A stretch of DNA of 64,000 nucleotides from Segatella copri. GTDB lineage: Bacteria; Bacteroidota; Bacteroidia; Bacteroidales; Bacteroidaceae. The DNA is taken from assembly GCF_019249655.2 (NCBI RefSeq), contig NZ_CP137557.1:1547001-1611000 (forward strand), given 5' to 3'. The notes under the pieces are model-generated. The model did not search any database. It was given only the letters and a program-made list of their open reading frames with translations, and had not been told where the DNA came from. This document shows, one piece after another, positions 43,900 through 51,195 of the stretch (within the stretch, counting starts at the first letter, position 1; each line of letters starts with the position of its first letter). The position numbers and the translations under genes are program-made.

Positions 43900-45694
43900 A
43901 ATTTATAATTCCTAGCTTTTTGAGTCTGGAGTAAATCGCTCCTCTCGAGCGTTCCATGATTTCTGCTATTTCCTTTATCTTTTTTCCTTCATTATAAAAT
44001 TTTATCAGAATATCATCTGCTTCTTTTTCCCAAGGAAGATAGGCGTTTCCGTGTTCTTTTCTTTTTTCTTCGACAGAATACGCTTTCTTATGTGTTGGTT
44101 TTGTTGAAGCTTTATCCAGAACCCTGTATTCCCAATCCTCAATAGTCCTTGTCTCTGTGCTGAAGCTGATGCCAATCTTTACGAGCTTTCTTTCATCAGC
44201 CTCGAAAGGAACCATGTAGCCTTTTTCGTCTATCTGGGCGAGGGCTTCCTTGGCAGGCTTGTTGATCTTTATCTCGAAGACGAAGATGGTGTGGGGCGAG
44301 AACATCACGGCATCGGCCCTGCCCCTGCAACTCTTCACCTGCGTGAGAACGGCTATGTTCATCATTGAAAGCATGATGTAGAAAACGGTTTCGTAATAAT
44401 ACTCGTTTTTCTGCATGTCTGCCAATACATCTTTCCCGCCTTCTGGATAAGGAATGGAAGCGAAGTAGGATTTCATCAGCGTCATCGCCTTGTCGATGTT
44501 TCCATACACCAATGCCTGATAGAATCTTGCCGCAAACCCCAGCGATGTGCCGTCGCTCAGATTCGTGTAGAGCGGCAGCAGGTTTTCCATCAAGCCGGCC
44601 CTTACTTCCTTGTTTGGAATGCCGAGAAAGTAGCCTTTGGTGAGAGGGTCGTAGTCCTTGATGGTAAGGTAGCCGCTCTGATAGAGCAATGGCAGGGCAT
44701 CCGTCATCTTCTCCGTAGGACGGTCGAACGAAGACGAGAAGGCGAAGACATTATCCAGCTCCGTCACGTCAGTCTTGAATCTCTGCATCTGATTGATGAG
44801 ATAGGTAGAAGTGCCCGATGCAAACCAGTAGTCCTCTATCTCGCCCGACGCCAAGGCTCGCATCAGACTGAACGGATTGAAGATGTCGGGGCTGTTTCTT
44901 GTGAAATGATAGCCGTCGTAATTCTCCTGGAGCAACCGTGCCATCTCTTCCTTGCTCACCCCATTGTGCTTCGCCATCAGTTCGATGTCCTGGCTCAGGG
45001 TGGTGGTGAGTTCCTCCTTGGTAATGCCGCAGATGGCAGCAAACTCTGGGTCCATGGAGATGTTGGTCAGATTGTTGATGGCGCTGAAGATGCTGAGCTG
45101 CGAGAACTTGGTGATTCCCGTGATGAAGGCGAATCTCCAATACTTGTCACATTCCTTGATAGGAGTGTAGAATTCCTGCATGATGGTTCTTACTTGCTCT
45201 AATTTCTCTTTGTCGTGAAGAACATCGAGCAGAGGAGCGTCGTATTCATCTATGATGATGACGAGGTCTTTACCAGTCTTCTCTTTGATGGTCTTGATCA
45301 GCGTCGTCAATCTGTTTCCAGGGGTTTTTTTGCTGCGCTCTATTCCGTACTTCTTCTCGTAATCTTCAAGTTGTATGTCAAATTTCTCATCAAAATATTT
45401 GATGTCGCAATACTTGAATGTGGACATGTCGAAGTGCAGGACAGGGTATTCTGTCCAGTCCTTTTCCAAACCTTCGATGGCAAGCCCCTTGAACAGGTCT
45501 TTCTCGCCAGCGAAATAGGAATGGAGGGTTGTGCTCAGCAAGGATTTTCCGAACCGACGGGGACGACTGAGAAATACATACTTGTACTTCTTGGTCAACT
45601 TGTATATCAAGTCTGTTTTATCCACGTACACGCATCCTCTGTTGATGATATCGCTGAATGTCTGTATTCCCACAGGATAAATTCTTTCTGCCAT
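43898..45694 (-). CDS. AAA-ATPase-like/PD-(D/E)XK protein with C-terminal HTH
   Basis: 598 residues, second member of the family at 30551. The N-terminus reads YPVGIQTFSDIINRGCVYVD and VFLSRPRRFGKSLLSTTL (P-loop). The nuclease-like part has GRADAVMFSP then VFEIKINKPAKEALAQI (D, then E-x-K). Extra: residues about 555-598 form a helix-turn-helix of Myb/SANT or sigma-like form (EADDILIKFYNEGKKIKEI then MERSRGAIYSRLKKLGI), which may direct it to DNA. The -7 element TAACTTTG lies at 45728-45721. Role unknown. Confidence 0.85.
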   Translation of the reverse strand: MAERIYPVGIQTFSDIINRGCVYVDKTDLIYKLTKKYKYVFLSRPRRFGKSLLSTTLHSYFAGEKDLFKGLAIEGLEKDWTEYPVLHFDMSTFKYCDIKYFDEKFDIQLEDYEKKYGIERSKKTPGNRLTTLIKTIKEKTGKDLVIIIDEYDAPLLDVLHDKEKLEQVRTIMQEFYTPIKECDKYWRFAFITGITKFSQLSIFSAINNLTNISMDPEFAAICGITKEELTTTLSQDIELMAKHNGVSKEEMARLLQENYDGYHFTRNSPDIFNPFSLMRALASGEIEDYWFASGTSTYLINQMQRFKTDVTELDNVFAFSSSFDRPTEKMTDALPLLYQSGYLTIKDYDPLTKGYFLGIPNKEVRAGLMENLLPLYTNLSDGTSLGFAARFYQALVYGNIDKAMTLMKSYFASIPYPEGGKDVLADMQKNEYYYETVFYIMLSMMNIAVLTQVKSCRGRADAVMFSPHTIFVFEIKINKPAKEALAQIDEKGYMVPFEADERKLVKIGISFSTETRTIEDWEYRVLDKASTKPTHKKAYSVEEKRKEHGNAYLPWEKEADDILIKFYNEGKKIKEIAEIMERSRGAIYSRLKKLGIIN

Positions 45695-45720
45695 AGTCTT
45701 TGCATTTTTATTCTTTGTGG

Positions 45721-45749
45721 CAAAGTTACGAAAAGTTTTTGAAATGCAA
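45721..45749 (-). promoter_or_regulatory. Promoter of the second AAA/PD-(D/E)XK gene
   Basis: Minus strand: TTG (45749-45747), 18-base spacer, TAACTTTG (45728-45721). Confidence 0.6.
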
Positions 45750-45844
45750 GCGATTTGGAAGGAAAAAATGGGCTGGGGGATGAAAAAGTAGAGGCATTTG
45801 AAGGAAATTCATTAAAAAAAGTATGGAGATTCCCTGAAGTTCGA

Positions 45845-46294
45845 TTACCACTCTACCTTATCGTTGAGAATAACTCCATCGGTTGCATCTTCGGCTGTAA
45901 AGGTTTCGCCCTTATACTGCACGCAGAGCATCACGAGTGGTTCTGTACCATTGTTGCGAACAGAGCGCTTGCCGGCTGGTGCTACTCTTACCACGCTTCC
46001 CTCCTGAACTGGGAATACCTTGCCATCCACCTGGAACTCGCCCTTTCCGCTGAGGAAGAAATACAGTTCCTCGTGGTTCTTGTGGGTGTGGAGGAATCCT
46101 GTCTCTGTGCCAGGAGCAAAGCTTTGGAATGAGAACTCACCACCAGTAGCGTTTACGCTCTGACCTCCGAATACCTTTCCGGGAATCTTAATCTCAGGAC
46201 CCATCTCTAAGGTGTAATCCTTGATTTCACTCATCTTACCAAAATCTACGGCTGTAAAGTTAGCAGCCTTTGCAATAGTCTTTGTTTCTTTCAT
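45845..46294 (-). CDS. Cupin-domain protein
   Basis: 149 residues. The single cupin barrel carries the metal motif GFLHTHKNHEELYFFLSGKG, with His residues and Glu as likely metal ligands, and ends with the second cupin motif around GSVVRVAPAGKRSVRN. Substrate unknown; could be a sugar- or small-molecule-modifying or binding protein. It diverges from the HxlR regulator gene and both promoters lie in the shared intergenic space, so HxlR probably controls it. Confidence 0.85.
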   Translation of the reverse strand: MKETKTIAKAANFTAVDFGKMSEIKDYTLEMGPEIKIPGKVFGGQSVNATGGEFSFQSFAPGTETGFLHTHKNHEELYFFLSGKGEFQVDGKVFPVQEGSVVRVAPAGKRSVRNNGTEPLVMLCVQYKGETFTAEDATDGVILNDKVEW

Positions 46295-46668
46295 CTTGTC
46301 TGTTATTTTTAAATGTTTATATTTCTCTTTCTTTTATTTCTTATTGTGAATTTGTGAATACTTCTGTTTTCAGCTTTCAATTCTGAATAGCGCTTACTTT
46401 CAGCTTTCATTTCTGAATTGCCCTGCAAAGATACTGCAAAAAACTGGTTCCTGCAAGAGGGCACTTGGGGGTAAGATGGTTACCGGGAGGTAACTATTGC
46501 GTGGGAATGGGAGAAAGAAAAATGAAGCGTTAACTTAGATTAACTTTGCATGTTTGGTATCTTTCCGGATATTAGTTACTTTTGTAGCCTATTGCAGAAT
46601 ATTGCAGAGTTTTGCAGAATATTATAGATTATTGCAGAATATTATAGTAGAATATAAGAAGATTGATT
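46295..46668. promoter_or_regulatory. Divergent promoter region with 10-bp repeats
   Basis: Cupin promoter on the minus strand: TTG (46456-46454), 20-base spacer, TATCTTTG (46433-46426). HxlR promoter on the plus strand: TTTG (46553-46556), 20-base spacer, TACTTTTG (46577-46584). Both match the Bacteroidota consensus. Between 46591 and 46650 the HxlR leader is six units of about 10 bases (ATTGCAGAAT type). Confidence 0.75.
46591..46650 (+). repeat. Six 10-bp tandem repeats in the HxlR leader
   Basis: Consecutive decamers ATTGCAGAAT, ATTGCAGAGT, TTTGCAGAAT, ATTATAGATT, ATTGCAGAAT, ATTATAGTAG. They begin about 7 bases after the -7 element, at the expected transcription start. Confidence 0.8.
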
Positions 46669-47037
46669 ATGGGAAGAATGATAAAAGAAATGGTAGTGCA
46701 GGACTGTCCCATCCGTAACGTCCTGGCGCGTGTTTGCGACAAGTGGTCGCTACTGGTAATTTACACCCTGAAATATCATCAGGATGGCCCCCTCCGGTTT
46801 AATGCCCTGCGTAAGCTGATTCCGGATATTTCGCAGAAAATGCTTACCAGCACGTTAAAATCGTTGGAGGCTGATGGCTACGTTACCCGCAAGGCTTATG
46901 CCGAAGTGCCGCCAAGAGTGGAGTATTCTCTCACACCCCGTGCAGAAACCCTTATTCCTATTATGGATCATCTGATAGAATGGGCGCTGGATAACATGGC
47001 TGTGATTCTGAAGGATAGGGATAAGGCTGTAGGCTGA
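46669..47037 (+). CDS. HxlR-family transcriptional regulator
   Basis: 122 residues from the ATG at 46669. The HxlR winged helix is obvious: CPIRNVLARVCDKWSLLVIYTL, RFNALRKLIPDISQKMLTSTLKSLE and DGYVTRKAYAEVPPRVEYSLT. A Cys at position 13 (QDCPI) is the usual redox-sensing place of this family. It probably represses or activates the divergent cupin gene in response to electrophile or oxidant stress; not shown. Confidence 0.9.
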   Translation: MGRMIKEMVVQDCPIRNVLARVCDKWSLLVIYTLKYHQDGPLRFNALRKLIPDISQKMLTSTLKSLEADGYVTRKAYAEVPPRVEYSLTPRAETLIPIMDHLIEWALDNMAVILKDRDKAVG

Positions 47038-47204
47038 TTTCCAAGATGAGTTTCCCGGAAAATATTCCAAGATGATATTTCTGAAAAATATTCCAAGATG
47101 AGTTTTCCGGAAAATTATTCATTTTTTCTGTAGTTTGGGTAATGCGTGTTTCCAGGATTCTTCGTATCTTTGCACCCGGAAATCATAATTATAAATATAA
47201 GAAA

Positions 47205-48995
47205 ATGTATATTGAGAAAATAAAGTCGCCAGTCGACTTGAAGAAGCTGGATTTGACGGAGTTGCAGGTGGTGGCTGATGAAACCAGACAGGCTGTGCTG
47301 AACCGTGTGAGCAAGCATGGCGGTCATGTGGGACCGAACCTGGGATTCGTGGAGGCTACCGTGGCGCTTCACTACGTGTTTGATGCGCCAAAGGATAAGC
47401 TTGTGTTTGACGTAAGCCACCAATGCTATCCGCATAAGGTGCTCACCGGGCGAGCTGCGGGATTCCTCGGCGATGTGGATGACATGAATGCCATTTCGGG
47501 CTATTCTTCTCCTGCCGAATGTCCGGAATATGATAACTTTGAGGTAGGGCATACTTCTACTTCTGTGAGTCTTGCCACCGGTTTGCAGAAGGCGCGCGAC
47601 ATCAAGGGTACCGATGAGAACATCATCGCCATCATCGGCGATGGCTCCCTTTCGGGCGGCGAGGCTTTCGAGGGACTGGATGAGGCTTCGGAACTCGGTA
47701 CGGGCATCATCATCGTGGTGAACGACAACGAAATGTCTATCGCTGAAAATCATGGCGGAATCTATAAGAACCTGCGTGCCTTGCGCCTGAGCAACGGCAC
47801 CTGTGAGCACAACTGGTTCAAGGCGTGGGGCTTTGAATACAAGTACCTGGAAGAGGGTAACGACATCGAAAAACTCATCCAGGTTTTCGAGAGCGTAAAG
47901 GATACGGATAAGCCTACCGTGGTTCACATTCACACAGAGAAGGGTCATGGCTTTGCGCCAGCCGTAGCCAACAAGGAGGCTTGGCATTGGGGATTGCCTT
48001 TCAACCTGGAAGATGGCAGCCGACCAAGAAAGAATGCCGATGGAACCCTCCCGGAGGTTGCTCCAACAGAGGATTACGGTACATTATTCTCTGACTGGAT
48101 GCTCAGCGAGATGAAGCAGGATAGGACGCTCATCGCCGTAACCGCCGGTACTCCTACCGCAGGTGGCTTTACTGCCGATAAGCGCCAACAGGCTGGCAAT
48201 CAGCACATCGATATGGGAATAGCCGAAGAGCAGGCGGTGGCGATGATTTCGGGAATGGCAAAGGGCGGATTGCATCCGGTTTGGACCGTTTACAGCACCT
48301 TCATCCAGCGCACCTACGACCAGATAGCGCAAGACCTCTGCATCAATTCCAATCCAGCCGTGATCAACGTGGTAGGAGGCGGAGTGAACTCGATGAACGA
48401 CATCACCCACATCTGCCTTTTCGATATTCCGATGCTCTGCAGCATTCCGGGGCTCATCTATCTGGCTCCAACCACCTGCGAGGAGTATTTCGCCATGCTC
48501 CGCTGGAGCATTCTGCAGGATAAGAAACCTGTCGCCATCCGCGTGCCAAGCAATGGCGTGGTTCATACGTCAGAAGCCGTTGATGCTGAGTATGGCTACG
48601 AGGCAAAGTACAGGGTGATGCACCAGGGCGAGAAGGTGGCAATCATCGCTGCCGGTTCGTTCTATCAGAAGGGCGAGAATGTAGTCCGCCTGTTGGCTGA
48701 TAAGGGTATCGATGCAACGCTCATCAATCCCCGTTATCTGAATGAGGTGGATGCCGAGACGCTGGATAGCTTGAAGGCAAACCATCAGTTGGTGGTAACC
48801 CTGGAGGATGGCTCGAAGGATGGCGGATTCGGAGAGCGCATCGCCTCTTACTATGGCACTTCAGAAATGAAGGTGATGGTGGGCGGCATCAGAAAGGGTC
48901 TCTACGATAGATATGATGTGCAGCAGTTGCTTTCGGATAATCGCCTGCTCGATGAGCAGATTGTGGAAGACATCTTGTTAGTGATTAATGATTAA
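47205..48995 (+). CDS. dxs: 1-deoxy-D-xylulose-5-phosphate synthase-type enzyme
   Basis: 596 residues from the ATG at 47205 (a longer frame to 47142 overlaps the -7 element). DXS motifs: VSHQCYPHKVLTGR, AECPEYDNFEVGHTSTSVSL, the TPP motif GDGSLSGGEAFEGLDEASEL to NDN, and the catalytic Glu in MGIAEEQAVAMISG. It condenses pyruvate and glyceraldehyde-3-phosphate to DXP, for isoprenoids and TPP. It is somewhat shorter than classic DXS and could be a second, paralogous copy; only one is in this window. A -7 element TATCTTTG is at 47165-47172. Confidence 0.85.
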   Translation: MYIEKIKSPVDLKKLDLTELQVVADETRQAVLNRVSKHGGHVGPNLGFVEATVALHYVFDAPKDKLVFDVSHQCYPHKVLTGRAAGFLGDVDDMNAISGYSSPAECPEYDNFEVGHTSTSVSLATGLQKARDIKGTDENIIAIIGDGSLSGGEAFEGLDEASELGTGIIIVVNDNEMSIAENHGGIYKNLRALRLSNGTCEHNWFKAWGFEYKYLEEGNDIEKLIQVFESVKDTDKPTVVHIHTEKGHGFAPAVANKEAWHWGLPFNLEDGSRPRKNADGTLPEVAPTEDYGTLFSDWMLSEMKQDRTLIAVTAGTPTAGGFTADKRQQAGNQHIDMGIAEEQAVAMISGMAKGGLHPVWTVYSTFIQRTYDQIAQDLCINSNPAVINVVGGGVNSMNDITHICLFDIPMLCSIPGLIYLAPTTCEEYFAMLRWSILQDKKPVAIRVPSNGVVHTSEAVDAEYGYEAKYRVMHQGEKVAIIAAGSFYQKGENVVRLLADKGIDATLINPRYLNEVDAETLDSLKANHQLVVTLEDGSKDGGFGERIASYYGTSEMKVMVGGIRKGLYDRYDVQQLLSDNRLLDEQIVEDILLVIND

Positions 48996-49054
48996 TTATT
49001 AATGATTAATTCTTAATGATTAGTTAGTCGGCATAGTTAGTTTTTATTTAACGA

Positions 49055-49100
49055 GAAATCCAAGCCGGAGAATGAACTCTAGCTTGGATTTCTTCTGTTT
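49055..49100 (+). terminator. Terminator after the dxs-type gene
   Basis: GAAATCCAAGC (49055-49065) pairs with GCTTGGATTTC (49082-49092), 11 bp, with a TTCTGTTTTAT tail. Confidence 0.7.
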
Positions 49101-49160
49101 TATCATCGAATGTTTGTCTTAATCTTAGTCATCATCCCAGTCATTATCCCAGTCATTATC

Positions 49161-49736
49161 TCAATCATCGTCATCGTCATCATCGTCATCATCATCATCC
49201 CAATCTCTATCGTGCTTCCACTTCTTCTTGTCGTGCTTCCACTTCTTGTCGTGCTTGTGATGCTTGTGATGCTTGCCCGGCTTTCCTGGTCCATAAGTTA
49301 CATGGGTTCCGCCTGGCCATCCTGGTCTTCCGTAGCTGCACTCAGGGCGAGGGCGGCGCTTGTCGTGACCCCAGTTATGCTTTGGATACTTGGTGTAAAT
49401 ATGGTGAACATACACATGATTCTGCCAGCCGATAGGGCGATAGAAATAGTATGAGTTCTTAAATTTCTTCCATTGTCTGGCGCTCATCATGCGCTTGAGC
49501 TGTTTGTTGCGATAATGCCAGCCGTAGGCATCGATGTCGCGATAGCTGCGGATGCCGTCCAGGTAGGTGAAGTTGATGTTCAGGAGATTGTTGCGCTGGG
49601 CGCTGCTCAATCCCAGTTCCACCACCATCTTATCTGTGATAAAACGAGCCTCTGCCTGAATGTTTGTCAGTCTCTGAGCATTCATAGATGTTATCATCAT
49701 CCATATTGCTACGATTGTCATAATCATTCTTTTCAT
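49161..49736 (-). CDS. Secreted His/Asp-rich protein of unknown function
   Basis: 191 residues with a signal peptide (ends near NAQ, residue 21). Residues about 25-105 look like an all-helical domain (LTNIQAEARFITDKMVVELG, SARQWKKF). Residues about 120-180 are His/Lys-rich (HHKHHKHDKKWKHD), and the C-terminus is an acidic Asp run. Such tails may bind metal ions (Ni, Zn, Ca). The stop TGA (49163-49161) is followed in frame by DNDW-type codons and a TAA at 49127-49125, suggesting a recent Trp-to-stop change. Function unknown. Confidence 0.65.
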   Translation of the reverse strand: MKRMIMTIVAIWMMITSMNAQRLTNIQAEARFITDKMVVELGLSSAQRNNLLNINFTYLDGIRSYRDIDAYGWHYRNKQLKRMMSARQWKKFKNSYYFYRPIGWQNHVYVHHIYTKYPKHNWGHDKRRPRPECSYGRPGWPGGTHVTYGPGKPGKHHKHHKHDKKWKHDKKKWKHDRDWDDDDDDDDDDDD

Positions 49737-50069
49737 AACTATCTTCTCTTTAAAGGGTTATTACTGCATTTATTTTAATTGAAGAGGCTACTTGGTGCCG
49801 CTATCAACTTTTTGATGGTGCAAAGATAGGGAGAATAGCTGAAAATAGCAAGGGGAAAACCATAAACCAGCGTATGATTTTCCCTAAAAGCATCGGGGGA
49901 AACTCCCGTAATAAAATTGTAGTATCTTTTATCTGCTAATTCAAATCCTTGTAACCTCTTTGACACATAATACCCCTACCTTTGCACCCGAGATTTAACA
50001 GGTACCACCCCGAAAGGGGAAAGGTATCATCAATTTTTAATAAAAGGTATTATAGTCAAATAAAGAAAA
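49737..50069. other. Intergenic region before the phosphatase operon
   Basis: Holds a -7 element TACCTTTG (49977-49984) for the plus-strand operon and a leader hairpin ACCCC-GAAA-GGGG inside TACC/GGTA arms (about 50002-50029). A -33 box at the canonical spacing is not seen. No gene. Confidence 0.5.
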
Positions 50070-51143
50070 ATGGAAAAGAAAGTATCGGGTAAGCATAGCA
50101 GCATGAATGGCTTTGCTATGATGAAAGGTAGAGTAGCTACTGTAGTTTTGGCTTCGGCTTTATTGTTGGGCGGAGGCTTGACTGCTCAGGCTCAAAACAC
50201 AGCATTAACCACCTGCTCTCAGAGTGCAGCAACTGCCATTCCGCAGAATCCTAACTGGAAGGCGAATGCTGCCGAATGGCAGAAACTGAAGGGTGAAATC
50301 ACCCTCTACATGACCAATGATATGGGCCGCAACGGCTACTACGACCAGAAGCCTATCGCCGAACTGATGGGCGAGATGGCGGGTACGGTAGATCCGGAAT
50401 GCGTACTTGCCGTGGGCGACATCCACCATTTCAATGGCGTGGCTTCCACCCAGGATCCTCTGTGGCTTACCAATTACGAATGGGTTTATTCTCATCCCGA
50501 CCTGATGCTCAACTGGTTCCCGGTTTGCGGCAACCATGAGTATCGTGGTAATACCCAGGCTTTTATGGACTACGGCAAGGTGAGCCGCCGCTGGATGATG
50601 CCAGCCAAATATTACACCAAGGTGTTCGACCACAAGGGAACCACCGTGCGCGTCATCTTCCTCGACACCACACCCCTCATTGATTCCTATCGCAAGAATA
50701 CGGAAGTCTATCCTGATGCCTGCAAGCAGGATGCTGAGGCTCAGCTCTCCTGGCTCGACGAAACTCTGAAGAATGCCAAGGAAGATTGGGTCATCGTGGT
50801 AGGCCATCATCCTATCTACGCCTACACCACGAAGAAGGAGAGCGAGCGACTCGACATGCAGAAGCGCCTTCTGCCTATCCTCCATAAATATAATAATGTG
50901 GCGATTTATGCCTGCGGTCACATCCACAACTTCCAGCATATCCAGAAAAAGGACGACAACATCGACTACGTAGTCAATTCCTCTTCGTCTCTGGCCCGTC
51001 CTGTGAAGCCTATCGATGGCACCGTGTTCTGCAGTCCAGCCGATGGTTTCTCTGTTTTTACTGCAGATAAGAAGCAGCTGAGAATGTCAATGATAGATAA
51101 GGATGGAAAAATCATCCACACGGTTTTAAAGGTAAAAAAGTAA
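50070..51143 (+). CDS. Secreted metallophosphoesterase (acid phosphatase-like)
   Basis: 357 residues. A signal peptide ends near AQAQ (residue 42); a Met at residue 12 is an alternative start. Calcineurin-type metal ligand motifs in order: TNDMG, GDIHHF, GNHEY, VGHHPIY and CGHIHNFQH. It should hydrolyse phosphoesters in the periplasm or at the cell surface. First gene of an operon with a TonB-dependent receptor (51196) and a lipoprotein (54062), so the released product may be imported through that receptor. Confidence 0.88.
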   Translation: MEKKVSGKHSSMNGFAMMKGRVATVVLASALLLGGGLTAQAQNTALTTCSQSAATAIPQNPNWKANAAEWQKLKGEITLYMTNDMGRNGYYDQKPIAELMGEMAGTVDPECVLAVGDIHHFNGVASTQDPLWLTNYEWVYSHPDLMLNWFPVCGNHEYRGNTQAFMDYGKVSRRWMMPAKYYTKVFDHKGTTVRVIFLDTTPLIDSYRKNTEVYPDACKQDAEAQLSWLDETLKNAKEDWVIVVGHHPIYAYTTKKESERLDMQKRLLPILHKYNNVAIYACGHIHNFQHIQKKDDNIDYVVNSSSSLARPVKPIDGTVFCSPADGFSVFTADKKQLRMSMIDKDGKIIHTVLKVKK

Positions 51144-51195
51144 AAAGGAGCTTTTTTGCGAAAAGAAACGAATGAAGATTTCAATAGCGATATAG

